The notes: a model not told the origin generated them from the sequence alone. 64,000 nt of DNA from Spirosoma oryzicola (GCF_021233055.1 NZ_CP089538.1:5224501-5288500), one strand, 5' to 3'; positions 18,722-28,379 are shown, counted from the first letter of the stretch. Numbers and translations are program-made.

Positions 18722-20158
18722 TCACTTACCGAACGGCCATTGCTGACGTACGCCAGCTGATACAAGGAAGGCGACGATACCCAGGCCAATGACGGTTAGG
18801 CCAGAAAGCATGAACGTCAGTCCGGTCGAAAAGAAGATGAACAGCCACACGGTAATCGCTAACAGCACGGGTAGCGGGTATAGCGGCATTCGGAAAGGAA
18901 ATTCACGGATGGCTCGTCGGCGGTGAAGCAACAGCAAGCCAACGGCCTGCCCGACAAATTGCACAACGATCCGCATCGCTAAAATAGCCGTAATCACATC
19001 GCCCAGCCGGAATAGTAAGCTAAACACAAAGCCGACACCCCCTAAGAACAACAGCGAGATATACGGAAACTGGCGCGTCGGGTGCAACCGCGCGAAAATC
19101 GGAAAGAATTGCCCATCGGCGGCAGCTGCGTACGGCACCCGCGAATAGCCCAGCAAGACGGCAAACAACGAAGAAAAAGCAACCAGCAAAACCAGAACGG
19201 TTGCCAGCTTAGCAGCAGCCGGACCGTAAAGCGTTTCGACAAACGTGCTGACGATAAAGTCACTGTTTTGAGCCTCCTGCCAGGGCACGACACTCACCAC
19301 GCTCAGGTTCATCAACAAATAAAGTCCCGCGATACCCGCAATAGAGATAAACATACTGGCGGGAATGTTGCGCGTTGGTTTTTGAATCTCTCCGCCAAGG
19401 TGACAAACATTGTAGTAACCCAGGTAACAGTAGATCGTTTTGACCGATGCTTGCCCAAGACCAGCGGCTATTAATCCACCACTCACCGATCCCATCGAAC
19501 TTAATGTCTCCGTCAGCGGAATGCGGGCGTTGCTTAAACCGCCAACAATAATCCAGCCCAGCGTCAACAACACCGCCCCCCACATAACCAGCCCGATTTT
19601 ACCAATCGAGTCAATTTTTCGGTATAACAGGATGATAATGACCAGCACAACTCCGCCCGATACCGCTTTACGCTGCCATTCGTCCAGCGGTATCAGGTAC
19701 GACATGTACTGCGAAAAACCGATAGCGCCCGAAGCCATCACCAGCGGAGCCTGGATCATGGTCTGCCAGACGTACAGAAAAGCCAGCAGACGCCCCCAAC
19801 GCTGTTCTCCGTACGAGATTTTCAGAAAATTATAGCTTCCGCCTGCCTTGGGAAAGGCAGCTCCCAGTTCAGCCCAGACAAATGCATCAACGACCGAAAC
19901 GAGCGCACCTAGCACCCACGCCCACATAAACTGCGGTCCGCCGAGGGTTTTTATGACCAATGGCAACACAACGAATGGTCCGATACCGACCATATCGATC
20001 ATGTTTAGCGCTGTGCCCTGAAGCAACGTAAGCCGCCGTGGTAATGCGGAGTCAGTATCCAGTCTGGACGGATTAGACGGCTCTGAGGAGCTGGAAGATG
20101 TAGAATCAATCAATAGCGTAAAAGGAAAATCAGAGTGACCTACCAAATGATCAGGCAA
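18722..20158 (-). CDS. APC-superfamily amino acid permease
   Basis: This 478-residue membrane protein has about 12 hydrophobic segments. The first begins LTLLQGTALNMIDMVGIGPFVVLP, the usual first helix of APC permeases (broken GxG-type region). Later segments include FPKAGGSYNFLKISYGE, a conserved loop of the family. It should move an amino acid or amine across the inner membrane; the substrate is not predictable. No ATG suits the N-terminus: a TTG at 20158 gives the longest form and a TTG at 20113 a 463-residue form, so the start is unsure. The first roughly 35 residues are Ser-rich and hydrophilic. It follows a TonB receptor gene on the same strand, but a terminator lies between them. Confidence 0.88.
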   Translation of the reverse strand: MPDHLVGHSDFPFTLLIDSTSSSSSEPSNPSRLDTDSALPRRLTLLQGTALNMIDMVGIGPFVVLPLVIKTLGGPQFMWAWVLGALVSVVDAFVWAELGAAFPKAGGSYNFLKISYGEQRWGRLLAFLYVWQTMIQAPLVMASGAIGFSQYMSYLIPLDEWQRKAVSGGVVLVIIILLYRKIDSIGKIGLVMWGAVLLTLGWIIVGGLSNARIPLTETLSSMGSVSGGLIAAGLGQASVKTIYCYLGYYNVCHLGGEIQKPTRNIPASMFISIAGIAGLYLLMNLSVVSVVPWQEAQNSDFIVSTFVETLYGPAAAKLATVLVLLVAFSSLFAVLLGYSRVPYAAAADGQFFPIFARLHPTRQFPYISLLFLGGVGFVFSLLFRLGDVITAILAMRIVVQFVGQAVGLLLLHRRRAIREFPFRMPLYPLPVLLAITVWLFIFFSTGLTFMLSGLTVIGLGIVAFLVSAGVRQQWPFGK

Positions 20159-20256
20159 CGGTCATTTTACGCGTAAAAGTTCGATTCTGCTTTTCATTTT
20201 GACGGCTTAGTCAATAACCCGCTGGAAATACGAAGGCCCGTCGATTTGTTGCAAAC

Positions 20257-20296
20257 GAAAAACGTCGTCACAAGACAGCTCGTAACGACGTTTTTC
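20257..20296 (-). terminator. Terminator after the TonB receptor gene
   Basis: GAAAAACGTCGT (20257-20268) and ACGACGTTTTTC (20285-20296) form a perfect 12-bp stem with a 16-nt loop. On the minus strand the stem ends in T-rich sequence, 19 bases after the receptor stop codon. Confidence 0.75.
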
Positions 20297-20314
20297 TTAA
20301 AGCTACAGGTCTGC

Positions 20315-23300
20315 TTAGTTCATCAGTTGATCGAAGGACAAACTGACGTAGTACATCGATCCCACGCTGGGGTTACCCCAGGACTGCGTATAAAGTTTAC
20401 CCAGCAAGTTGGTACCACCGACTTTTAGAATGGATTTAACTCCCGGTATTTTTTTGCTGATCTGCGCATCCAGCGTGCTATAGGCGAGAATAATGGTCTG
20501 CTGACGAGCCGTAGCCTCTGCATTAGCAAAGCTAGCTTCCCACAAAAAGGAATCCTGAGCCCGCCAAACGACGTTGAAGCCAAAACCGCTACCAGCAACA
20601 TTCCGATTGCCAACCGATAGGTTGTACCGATATTTAGGCGTGTTGAACTGCGTCACGAAACCCGCTGGCAGCTTATCCCGGTCAATCAAGTAGTTCGACG
20701 CTACGTTAGCACCAACCGTATAGTTACCGGGTAACAGGTAATCCAGACCAATCGCCCAGCCTGCATTTTTTAACTGAGTGCTTGAGTTGACCGGGTAGAA
20801 ATAAACGTTACGCGTTGACGCACTGATGAGTTGCAAGGCCGTGGCCGGATTGGTGAGCGAAACGGGCTGCACACCCTGTACGACCGTTTGCGTACCCAAC
20901 AAGTTCAGGAACCGGTTATAGTAATAATAGGCGTCGATAAACAACTTATTTCCGAGCAGTCCCTTATAGCCGACTTCGTAGGTTTCTACGCGTTCGGGAT
21001 CGTAGCCCGGATCAGCGGCTGGTCTCAATAAGGCAAGGGCTTGTGGCAAAGCAGCGGCTCCACCCGTCTGCAAGGCGGCTCCAAAAGCTTGTACTGACTG
21101 AAGCGTATACACCGGACTGCCGCTGAAATTATACCGTTGCTTGAACAAAGGCAAACCACCGATCAAGTGAGCCGAAGGTGTGTTCAGATCGATATACTGG
21201 TCCTGCGTTGTTGGAATACGGAAACCGCGTTGGAACGACGCCCGAACGTTGTGCACCTTCGCTAAGGTCAGTACCGCCGATAGACGGGGGCTTATCTGCG
21301 CTTTGAAGTTCTGGTTTTTGTCGTAACGCAGGGAACCGGTTAGCTTCAATACATCAGCCAACGTTTTCGACGCCTGCGCGTAAGCACCGTATTCATCAAT
21401 CGTAAATTCTTTGCCATTTTCGTCACGAGCAAATAAGGTACCTTCCGAATTCAAGGCATACCGCCGAACATTACCGCCAACGATCAGTTCGACCAGTTTT
21501 GGATCAATTACCTTGTTGAAGTTGTACATGGCCTCACCGTGGTAAAGATTGGTTTTGTCGAGAAAGCGCGCGCCCACGCCCTGCGCATCCCCCGGAATCG
21601 GTTTTCCAGATACGGCATCAAACGCCTGTTGGAAGCCAGCGGTACCCGGCATCAACCGACCTTGATCAGCCGTGCCGCGCGCGACGTTCAACCAGTTCGT
21701 TTGTTGACTGGCTGCGTAGCCCTGCGCTGTGGCTACGGCAGCGGCCTGATTCTGCCCACTGCTAAGAGCCTGTAAAAGCGCTCCGGCGTATCCCTGAAAC
21801 GCGGTTTGCGTGTACGTTCCGAAGAACGTCGGAAACCATTTGGCGGCACTACCGCTCCAGTACTCGTTGATTCCCTGACCCAGTATCCCCGTTGCGTACG
21901 CGTCGCCCGAACGCTCCTGCGTCGTATACGCTCGTACAAAGAAATTAGACCCTTTCAGTTCGAGTTTATATTGACCAAGTTTGAATCCTTTGATGTAATA
22001 CCGGTCAGCTCCTGTGTACACCGTCGTACCCGTACCCCAGTTGGCCTGTACAATTGCTTCGACATTTTCGTTTAGCCGGTAGTGCAATGCGCCATTCAGT
22101 TTGAGGTTATTGACATTGTAGTCGACAAGCTCGTTTTCCAAATAACCCGTCCGCGAAATGTTCAGGTTGGGAATAATCGCATTGAAAAGCTGCTGTGGGG
22201 TCAACCCGGTCAGCTGCGGTAACGTTTGATTACCCGCCTGTGGAATCTGGGTGGTCGCAATCAATCCCAGTACCTGCGATGAGCCGTTGGCGCCCGTTCC
22301 GGGTTGTCCATTAGCGAACAAGTTCGAATACAGGTTAGCACTCGCATCACCGTAAATATTGATACCATCATAGCCTGGGTTATTCGCCCGATTGCCGGTT
22401 TGCAGATTATAATTATTCGAGAAGCTTTGATCACGGTAGTCGGTAGCCTGCCAGTCTTTAGCCGACAGATAAGAAACCCCGACCTTAAACGCCAATCGGT
22501 TATTGAACGCCTTCGCGTAGCGGAAAGCGGCATCGTAAAAAGGCGTCGTTGCGGTCGAATGATTGCTGGCATTCATCACACCCCCTTTAACATACGCACT
22601 GAGTCCCTGATACTGAAACGGATTTTTAGAAGTCATCAAGAGCAAACCGTTAACGGCGTTTGGACCGTAAAGGGCTGATGCCGCACCGGGCAGTAACTCA
22701 ACGCTTTCCAGATCCAGTTCTGACACCCCGGCGATATTACCCACCGAGAAGTTCAAGCCTGGTGCCTGATTGTCCATCCCATCGAGCATTTGCACGACAC
22801 GGGTATTGCCGTTCGCACCGAAGCCGCGCACGTTGACCGATTTGAAGGTCAGACTTTGCGTAGCCATATCGACCCCCTTGATGTTTTGTAGCGCATCGTA
22901 AAACGAAGCCGACGGCGTGGCTTGAAACGATCGAATATCCAGCCGCTCGACCGATACCGGCGATTTAAGTACGCTTTCCTCGACCCGCGATGCCGACACA
23001 ACTACTTCCTGGCCGATCGTGACCTGCTCTTTCAGACTTACGGTTATGTCCGAGCGGCTGCCGGTGATGACCAATTCCTGCGCCTGAAAACCTACGGCTG
23101 AAACAGCGATTGTGAAGGGCGTAGGCGTGTTGGTTGTTAACGAGAAGTTTCCTTTCTGGTCGGTTATTGTGCCGATTACCTTACCCTTAACGGCAATGCT
23201 GATACCGGCTAGTGGCTCTTTTGTCTCTGCTGCGGTTACCGTCCCCGCAATGCGCGTTTGGGCCATAGCCGCTGTGGTCAGCAGACACAAAAAGAACACA

Positions 23301-23332
23301 TGAATTAGTGAATACGTAGTGGATTTATGCAT
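20315..23332 (-). CDS. TonB-dependent outer membrane receptor
   Basis: The 1005-residue product has a signal peptide ending AMAQ, then a carboxypeptidase-regulatory-like domain (about 27-105; GTVTAAETKEPLAGISIAVKG), a plug domain (about 115-230; SVERLDIRSFQATPSASFYDALQNIKGVD, here quoted only as landmark region, and LLPGAASALYGPNAVNGLLLM), and a long beta-barrel. The SusC signature is absent and no SusD gene is adjacent, so it belongs to the stand-alone receptors. It imports an unknown ligand using TonB energy. The barrel ends in YYVSLSFDQLMN rather than a final Phe. The terminator downstream and a 270-bp divergent gap upstream indicate a single-gene unit. The neighbouring APC permease could carry an imported amine or peptide product onward, but this is only a guess from position. 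Confidence 0.92.
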   Translation of the reverse strand: MHKSTTYSLIHVFFLCLLTTAAMAQTRIAGTVTAAETKEPLAGISIAVKGKVIGTITDQKGNFSLTTNTPTPFTIAVSAVGFQAQELVITGSRSDITVSLKEQVTIGQEVVVSASRVEESVLKSPVSVERLDIRSFQATPSASFYDALQNIKGVDMATQSLTFKSVNVRGFGANGNTRVVQMLDGMDNQAPGLNFSVGNIAGVSELDLESVELLPGAASALYGPNAVNGLLLMTSKNPFQYQGLSAYVKGGVMNASNHSTATTPFYDAAFRYAKAFNNRLAFKVGVSYLSAKDWQATDYRDQSFSNNYNLQTGNRANNPGYDGINIYGDASANLYSNLFANGQPGTGANGSSQVLGLIATTQIPQAGNQTLPQLTGLTPQQLFNAIIPNLNISRTGYLENELVDYNVNNLKLNGALHYRLNENVEAIVQANWGTGTTVYTGADRYYIKGFKLGQYKLELKGSNFFVRAYTTQERSGDAYATGILGQGINEYWSGSAAKWFPTFFGTYTQTAFQGYAGALLQALSSGQNQAAAVATAQGYAASQQTNWLNVARGTADQGRLMPGTAGFQQAFDAVSGKPIPGDAQGVGARFLDKTNLYHGEAMYNFNKVIDPKLVELIVGGNVRRYALNSEGTLFARDENGKEFTIDEYGAYAQASKTLADVLKLTGSLRYDKNQNFKAQISPRLSAVLTLAKVHNVRASFQRGFRIPTTQDQYIDLNTPSAHLIGGLPLFKQRYNFSGSPVYTLQSVQAFGAALQTGGAAALPQALALLRPAADPGYDPERVETYEVGYKGLLGNKLFIDAYYYYNRFLNLLGTQTVVQGVQPVSLTNPATALQLISASTRNVYFYPVNSSTQLKNAGWAIGLDYLLPGNYTVGANVASNYLIDRDKLPAGFVTQFNTPKYRYNLSVGNRNVAGSGFGFNVVWRAQDSFLWEASFANAEATARQQTIILAYSTLDAQISKKIPGVKSILKVGGTNLLGKLYTQSWGNPSVGSMYYVSLSFDQLMN

Positions 23333-23605
23333 AGATAGTCAATAAAAAAAGGTTGTTTATAGACGCTTTCTCTTCTCCTCTAAACATACGGATAACTCTT
23401 CTCTCCGTACAAAAAAATCTTGTTATTAAATAAATTATTTTCAGAAAATAGCCTTGTTACCTATGCGCTAAAACCCGAGAAACATCCCTGTCACTGGCAG
23501 CTTTAGCTTGTTCGCGTTAAGGTTTCGGAAAACGAACTAGTAAATCTAAATACCAGCTACCTTTAGTAATAAGCGTTCCATTTTTCAACCGAACTTCTTA
23601 CTCCA

Positions 23606-24958
23606 ATGACGAACGAATCGAACCGACGCGATTTCCTTAAAACGTCCGGGCTATTGACAGGCAGTGCGCTACTGGGCGGTTTGCCATTTGGTGCACAAGC
23701 CGAGATGGCTGGCTATGGCTACCATACTTCGGCAAACGACACCATAAAAGTAGCGTTGATCGGCTGTGGCGGACGGGGCACCGGGGCCGCTCAGCAAGCC
23801 TTAAGCACGAAGCAAAACGTTAAAATTGTGGCACTAGCCGACGCCTTCCGCGACCGGGTGGACGATGCCTATAAAGCGCTGACCGAGCGCGGAGCCAAAG
23901 CCGCCGACGGAACGCCTAAAGTAGACATACCAGAGGACCGTAAATTTGTCGGATTCGACGCTTACAAGCAAGCCATCCCGTTAGCCGATGTCGTTATTCT
24001 GGCTACGCCACCGGGCTTTCGGCCAAGTCATTTTGAAGAAGCCGTTCGTCAGGGTAAGCACGTGTTTATGGAAAAACCGGTGGCTACCGATGCACCGGGC
24101 ATCCGGCGAGTACTGGCTGCTGCGGAAGAAGCGAAACGGAAAAAACTGAACGTAGTCGTTGGACTCCAACGGCGTTACCAGCCTAGCTACCGCGAGATGA
24201 TCAAGCGGATTCACGACGGCGCACTCGGCGACATTGTGGGTGGACAGGTTTACTGGATCAGCGGTGGGGTCTGGCACAAGCCACGTAAGCCCAACCAAAC
24301 CGAAATGGAGTATCAGATGCGCAACTGGTACTACTTCAACTGGCTGTGCGGTGATCATATCAACGAGCAGCACGTCCACAACATCGACGTAGCCAACTGG
24401 GTCAAAAACAGTTATCCCGTGTCTTGTCAGGGAACGGGCGGACGTCAGGTTCGGACAAGCAAAGAAGATGGCGAAATCTTTGACCATCATATTGTCGACT
24501 TTGTTTACGCCGATGGTACAACCATCAATAGCCAATGCCGACACTACGAAGGCACCTTTAGCCGGGTAGACGAAATGTTCCTGGGCACCAAAGGTAAAGT
24601 TGAAGGGATGGAGAAAAGAACCAGCGTCTTGATGGGTTATAACGGTCAGCCTATCCATACGTATGACGCCAAAGCGGATGGCAATCCGTACCAGATTGAA
24701 CATGACGAGCTGTTTGCTGCCATTGCCAAGGGCGACTACAAATTTGCCGACGCCGAACGGGTAGCGAAAAGTACCATGACGGCCATTATGGGCCGAATGG
24801 CGACTTATTCCGGTAAAGTGGTGAAGTGGGACGAAGCGTTAAATTCCCAGATTGACCTCTTTCCAACTACCCTCGCCTGGGACGCTATGCCTAAGAGCCT
24901 GCCAGACAAAGACGGTTTCTACCCAATAGCCGTACCTGGTAAAACGATAGCCGTTTAA
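23606..24958 (+). CDS. Tat-exported Gfo/Idh/MocA-family oxidoreductase
   Basis: The 450-residue protein begins with a twin-arginine signal (RRDFLKTSG at residues 7-15, then a Gly/Leu-rich segment). The Rossmann nucleotide-binding loop GCGGRGTGA lies near residue 54 and the family motif EKP at 156-158. A C-terminal alpha/beta domain follows, with YYFNWLCGDHINEQHVHNIDVANW, of which the GDHxxEQHxHNxD histidines likely line the active site. Such exported Bacteroidota members act on sugars or sugar-like compounds with tightly held NAD(P), in a few cases as GH109-type glycosidases. Which applies here cannot be told. It is divergent from the TonB receptor gene. A near-match TACCTTTA to the -7 consensus lies about 45 bases before the ATG. 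Confidence 0.88.
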   Translation: MTNESNRRDFLKTSGLLTGSALLGGLPFGAQAEMAGYGYHTSANDTIKVALIGCGGRGTGAAQQALSTKQNVKIVALADAFRDRVDDAYKALTERGAKAADGTPKVDIPEDRKFVGFDAYKQAIPLADVVILATPPGFRPSHFEEAVRQGKHVFMEKPVATDAPGIRRVLAAAEEAKRKKLNVVVGLQRRYQPSYREMIKRIHDGALGDIVGGQVYWISGGVWHKPRKPNQTEMEYQMRNWYYFNWLCGDHINEQHVHNIDVANWVKNSYPVSCQGTGGRQVRTSKEDGEIFDHHIVDFVYADGTTINSQCRHYEGTFSRVDEMFLGTKGKVEGMEKRTSVLMGYNGQPIHTYDAKADGNPYQIEHDELFAAIAKGDYKFADAERVAKSTMTAIMGRMATYSGKVVKWDEALNSQIDLFPTTLAWDAMPKSLPDKDGFYPIAVPGKTIAV

Positions 24959-24973
24959 CTAACTCCATTGTTA

Positions 24974-25011
24974 ATCAATCGCTGGTCTGACTTGCCGGAC
25001 TAGCGATTGAT
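24974..25011 (+). terminator. Hairpin after the Gfo/Idh/MocA gene
   Basis: ATCAATCGCT (24974-24983) pairs perfectly with AGCGATTGAT (25002-25011), with an inner GTC/GAC extension. No T-run follows, so it may be a Rho-aided end or an mRNA 3-prime stabiliser rather than a true intrinsic terminator. Confidence 0.45.
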
Positions 25012-25087
25012 CAACCGTAAATAGCCAGACTGTTTAAAAGCGGCCTGACTGTTCTTCCAAGACTTCACTCCGTTCGGTCAGGTAACT

Positions 25088-25291
25088 ATGATTACGCTAA
25101 AAAAGCGCATCGTCACAATTCTCATGGTCGTTATCTGGGGAATCACGGCCATCCTGCTGTTTAACACAACGCATTCGAAAGGCATCTTTTCCATTCTATT
25201 CAGCGGCATTTTTATCAATGTCTTGCTGGCTGTCTATTACAGTTGCCTTGGACAACGCATCGTTAGTTTACGCGACTGGTTAAGTCGATAA
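25088..25291 (+). CDS. Small two-helix membrane protein, unknown
   Basis: This 67-residue reading frame starts at an ATG (MITLKKRIVTIL). It has a basic N-terminus, two hydrophobic segments (about 8-24 and 31-52) separated by a short polar loop, and a basic tail (RDWLSR), so it fits a small inner-membrane protein with both ends inside. I do not recognise a family. It lies 129 bases after the oxidoreductase gene, beyond a hairpin, and 147 bases before the PPC-domain gene on the same strand. The coding call rests on length, start context and the regular membrane pattern, so it is moderate. Confidence 0.5.
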   Translation: MITLKKRIVTILMVVIWGITAILLFNTTHSKGIFSILFSGIFINVLLAVYYSCLGQRIVSLRDWLSR

Positions 25292-25438
25292 GCCATTGGC
25301 CTCTAAACGCTGATCTTCAACGGCCATAACCAATACCAGGCCAGCCATTTCACGCGCTGACCAGGGTGAAGGCTGTTAGCAGAGGGCCAATTGTGCCAAA
25401 ATAATGGTTATAGCTGTAGGATAACCGATTTAACAGCT

Positions 25439-25948
25439 ATGTTCAACTCCTTCTTCCTGGCACTGGCCCTAAACAGCTTCGGCATGCTCCTACCGGTTCA
25501 ACAGCAGTCAACGCCCGCTCACGCCGTAAGTCCCAAATACATGTCTACGCCAACCGGCTATGTAATGGTCCTACGACAAGGCGACAACGTTCTTTACGAA
25601 CTGGAGCAGTTAGCGGTGAACGAAAAGATTCCCAGCGCCAGCTTCAGCGGCTTTGGCTTTGTTCACCCAACCTTCGGATTTTGGAACGCCGAGAAAAAAG
25701 ACTACGATCCCAAATCCATGCGAGACACAGAAATGGCCAGCATGACCGGTAGCATTGCCTGGAAGGACGACAAGCCCGCCTTGCATGTACATGGCGTCGT
25801 TACGGATAAAAACTTCAACGCTTTTGGTGGTCATATCCTGGCGCTTGAAGTTGGCACTGGGTCGGTAGAAATTACAATCACCGTTCACAAAAAACGGCTG
25901 GAACGTGAGGTCGATCAGACGACCGGCGCGGCTGTACTGCGCTTGTAG
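25439..25948 (+). CDS. Exported PPC/DUF296-domain protein
   Basis: Start ATG 25439 was chosen because it opens a signal-peptide-like segment (MFNSFFLALALNSFGMLL); a TTG 48 bases upstream only adds polar residues. The 169-residue product has a PPC (DUF296) domain from about residue 40: LRQGDNVLYELEQLAVNEKIPSAS is the usual opening, followed by FSGFGFV, TGSIAWKDDKPALHVHGVV and FGGHILALEVGTGSVEITI. The histidines in HVHG and GGH are the likely metal site of this trimer-forming fold. PPC domains in plants bind AT-rich DNA when joined to an AT-hook, but stand-alone bacterial ones have no settled role. The apparent export signal is notable because the domain is usually cytoplasmic. Confidence 0.82.
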   Translation: MFNSFFLALALNSFGMLLPVQQQSTPAHAVSPKYMSTPTGYVMVLRQGDNVLYELEQLAVNEKIPSASFSGFGFVHPTFGFWNAEKKDYDPKSMRDTEMASMTGSIAWKDDKPALHVHGVVTDKNFNAFGGHILALEVGTGSVEITITVHKKRLEREVDQTTGAAVLRL

Positions 25949-25970
25949 AAAGTAAGTCCTGTCGTTTGTG

Positions 25971-27092
25971 CTAGGGAAGAATTCTCTTGAAACCAGCCGA
26001 TTTCCATGCGTGCCGTTTGCCGGTTTTGTTTTCGAGAAAGAGTAGCTCGGCTCCCGGAAAGCGCTTGAGCAACCGCCGACTTTTCCGTAAGCCAGCCACG
26101 CTGAATACTTTCGTCAGTGCATCGGCATGATAGCCATCCGGAGCGAGTACGGTAGCTTGCACGAAGTGGTGCAGCCCTAACCCGGAGCGTGGGTTCATGA
26201 TGTGCGAGTAACGTCGGCCTTTGTGTTCCAGAAAGCGGTATGTGTCACCCGATGTCGTTATAGCCGCATTTTTCAGTAAAACAGTAGCCGTATCTGAACT
26301 GCCTGCTTTGCCAGAACCGAGGCTTACCCGCCATCCCGCCGGATGGTCGGGCGGTGCATCGCTTACAAGGATGTCTCCTCCAATGTCGAGTAGAGCCGAG
26401 CGGATTCCGAATTGATGCAGTACCGTGAGCGCTTCGTCAATGGCAAATCCCTGCCCAATGCCGCCAACATCCAGCCGCATCCCCGACCGCCGAAGTTTTA
26501 CGGTTTGATTGGTCCGATCCAGTTTCATCAGCCGATACCCAACGGCCCGTCTGGCCTTGCGTCGCTGGCTAGCCGTAGGAAATTCCTTGCGCCGGACGGC
26601 TCTCCGCCATAACAACGACAACGGCCCAACCGTCGGATCGTAACGTCCGTGCGAAAGCTGGGCTATGGATTGCGCTTTCTGCAAGACATGAAATAAATCG
26701 GCGGACACCGTTATCCACTTACCCGAACCGCTGGTTGCCGACAACCGGTTTATTTCTGAACCGTCCAGATAATCGCTCATGATCGCATTCAACGTATCCA
26801 TTCGGACCGAAACAGCCCGATTGGCCTGATAAGCAACTACGCTATCCGGTGTGTAAAAAATGACGTTGAATTCCGTGCCCATCAGGCCCTGAGTAAACGA
26901 GAACCGCTGTAGCCGGGTCTGAGCATTCCCTGACAGAGGTAGCAACAACCAAGCGCCCAGCGAAAACAGCCGCCAATGTGCCTTTGTATTAAAGAGAAAA
27001 GAGCGCTTATGCTGTACTTTTACGAACTGAACAAAGCTGTTTACCTGAAATTGAGTTTTAGGTAAACAGCTTATCCCTTGTCTTATGGTCAC
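25971..27092 (-). CDS. apbE: ApbE-like FAD:protein FMN transferase
   Basis: ApbE attaches FMN from FAD to a threonine of exported redox subunits. Visible family motifs are GTEFNVIFY near the start of the mature part, DVGGIGQGFAIDEAL, LLDIGGDILVS, the TSGDTYRF segment and YSHIMNPRSGLGLHHFVQATV. The C-terminal part ADALTKVFSVAG fits the family. The N-terminus is hydrophobic (SLGAWLLLPLSGNAQ), as expected for an exported enzyme. No in-frame ATG precedes that signal. The GTG at 27092 (373 residues) is the best usable start but overlaps the divergent small gene by 8 bases; a TTG at 27281 would overlap it completely. The start is therefore unresolved. No Nqr or Rnf genes are nearby to name its target. 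Confidence 0.85.
   Translation of the reverse strand: MTIRQGISCLPKTQFQVNSFVQFVKVQHKRSFLFNTKAHWRLFSLGAWLLLPLSGNAQTRLQRFSFTQGLMGTEFNVIFYTPDSVVAYQANRAVSVRMDTLNAIMSDYLDGSEINRLSATSGSGKWITVSADLFHVLQKAQSIAQLSHGRYDPTVGPLSLLWRRAVRRKEFPTASQRRKARRAVGYRLMKLDRTNQTVKLRRSGMRLDVGGIGQGFAIDEALTVLHQFGIRSALLDIGGDILVSDAPPDHPAGWRVSLGSGKAGSSDTATVLLKNAAITTSGDTYRFLEHKGRRYSHIMNPRSGLGLHHFVQATVLAPDGYHADALTKVFSVAGLRKSRRLLKRFPGAELLFLENKTGKRHAWKSAGFKRILP
27036..27070. repeat. Perfect 11-bp inverted repeat at a divergent gene start
   Basis: GCTGTTTACCT (27036-27046) and AGGTAAACAGC (27060-27070) flank a 13-bp AT-rich centre. It lies 14 bases before the ATG of the small membrane gene and inside the N-terminal region of the ApbE-like frame. 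It may be an operator or an RNA hairpin; it may also mean the ApbE start lies further downstream than drawn. Confidence 0.45.
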
Positions 27093-27294
27093 GATCAAAA
27101 ACAAATTCGTTTTACTGGCCGCTGGTTTCTGGCTAACTGGTATAGTGCTGCTATTGGCTGGTGCCTGGGCCAGACGTACGCATTCCGATACCGCCGACAC
27201 CTTGCTCAGTTTGGGCATCATCGGGCAGGCTATTGGCTTCGGCTTCCTGGGTTTCGTTATTATGCAGGCCGTTCTAAACAAAAGTAAGCGATAA
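27085..27294 (+). CDS. Small two-helix membrane protein, unknown
   Basis: The 69-residue product starts at ATG 27085. It has hydrophobic helices at about residues 8-26 and 41-62, joined by the charged loop ARRTHSDTADT, and a basic tail KSKR. A Gly/Ala-rich helix (GIIGQAIGFGFLGFVIM) could pack tightly with a partner. The pattern is that of a genuine small inner-membrane protein and it stops 5 bases before the convergent chorismate synthase gene ends. I do not recognise a named family. It is divergent from the ApbE-like gene, with the inverted repeat between their start regions. Confidence 0.6.
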   Translation: MVTIKNKFVLLAAGFWLTGIVLLLAGAWARRTHSDTADTLLSLGIIGQAIGFGFLGFVIMQAVLNKSKR

Positions 27295-27299
27295 ACGGG

Positions 27300-28379
27300 C
27301 TACAGCCGTGCCGCTTTGTCACGCAGATACATGTCGGCCAGCACCAGCGCAGCCATTGCTTCTACGATGGGCACAGCGCGGGGTACTACGCATGGGTCGT
27401 GCCGCCCTTTTCCAGAAACCGTTACCGACTGACCATGCACGTCCACGCTTTCCTGGTCCTGCATGATGGTAGCTACGGGTTTAAACGCCGTCCGGAAATA
27501 GATAGCCTCTCCGTTGCTGATTCCTCCCTGAATACCACCCGACAGATTCGTTTTTGTCCGAACACGTCCCTGCTCATCGGTGTAAAATTCGTCGTTGTGC
27601 TGGGAGCCGTACAGTTCAACTCCGGCAAAGCCGCTTCCGTATTCAAACCCTTTGACGGCATTGATACTAAGCATCGCTTTGCCTAGTTCGGCGTGCAGTT
27701 TATCGAAAACGGGTTCGCCCCAGCCAACCGGAACCCCCGTAACGACGCAGTCAACCACGCCACCAATTGAATCGCCCTGCTTACGCGTCTCGTCGATGTA
27801 TTGAAACATGCGTTCTGCCGTTTCAGGATCGGGGCAACGAACCGGGTTTTCTTCCGCCAACGCCAGCGTTAATTCCGAGTAGGGCTTATCGAGTTTGAGC
27901 GCCCCAACCTGCGACACGTAAGCCTGAACCTGAACACCCAGTTCCTTTAGTAGCAGTTTTGCGATGGCACCGGCAGCCACCCGCGCGGCTGTTTCGCGCG
28001 CTGAAGACCGACCACCGCCCCGGTAATCGCGGGAACCGTACTTCGTCTGATAGGTATAATCGGCGTGAGAAGGCCGGAACTGCTCGGCTATGTGTCCATA
28101 GTCTTTACTCCGCTGATCGGTATTGCGAATAAGCAGTGCGATTGGTGTCCCCTGCGTTTTTCCCTCAAACACACCCGACAGCACGTCAAACTCATCGGCT
28201 TCCCGCCGTTGGGTAGTGATTCTGGACTGTCCCGGTTTACGACGGTCTAATTCATGCTGAATGAAATCCGTATCAAAAGACAGCCCGGCTGGACAGCCAT
28301 CGATAACAACGCCAATGCCGGGACCGTGTGATTCGCCGAAGGTAGAAATTTTGAATAGTGTTCCGTACGTACTGCTCAT
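27300..28379 (-). CDS. aroC: Chorismate synthase
   Basis: AroC makes chorismate from 5-enolpyruvylshikimate 3-phosphate, using reduced FMN, as the last common step to aromatic amino acids and folate. The 359-residue length is standard. Family signatures are present: [27 protein letters not shown] at the start (first His of the active site in ESHG), [14 protein letters not shown] with the [12 protein letters not shown] motif that binds FMN and phosphate, and the C-terminal [28 protein letters not shown]. All key residues appear intact. It lies 68 bases downstream of the BatD-like gene on the same strand and ends facing the small membrane gene. No other shikimate genes are near. Confidence 0.97.
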   Translation of the reverse strand: MSSTYGTLFKISTFGESHGPGIGVVIDGCPAGLSFDTDFIQHELDRRKPGQSRITTQRREADEFDVLSGVFEGKTQGTPIALLIRNTDQRSKDYGHIAEQFRPSHADYTYQTKYGSRDYRGGGRSSARETAARVAAGAIAKLLLKELGVQVQAYVSQVGALKLDKPYSELTLALAEENPVRCPDPETAERMFQYIDETRKQGDSIGGVVDCVVTGVPVGWGEPVFDKLHAELGKAMLSINAVKGFEYGSGFAGVELYGSQHNDEFYTDEQGRVRTKTNLSGGIQGGISNGEAIYFRTAFKPVATIMQDQESVDVHGQSVTVSGKGRHDPCVVPRAVPIVEAMAALVLADMYLRDKAARL

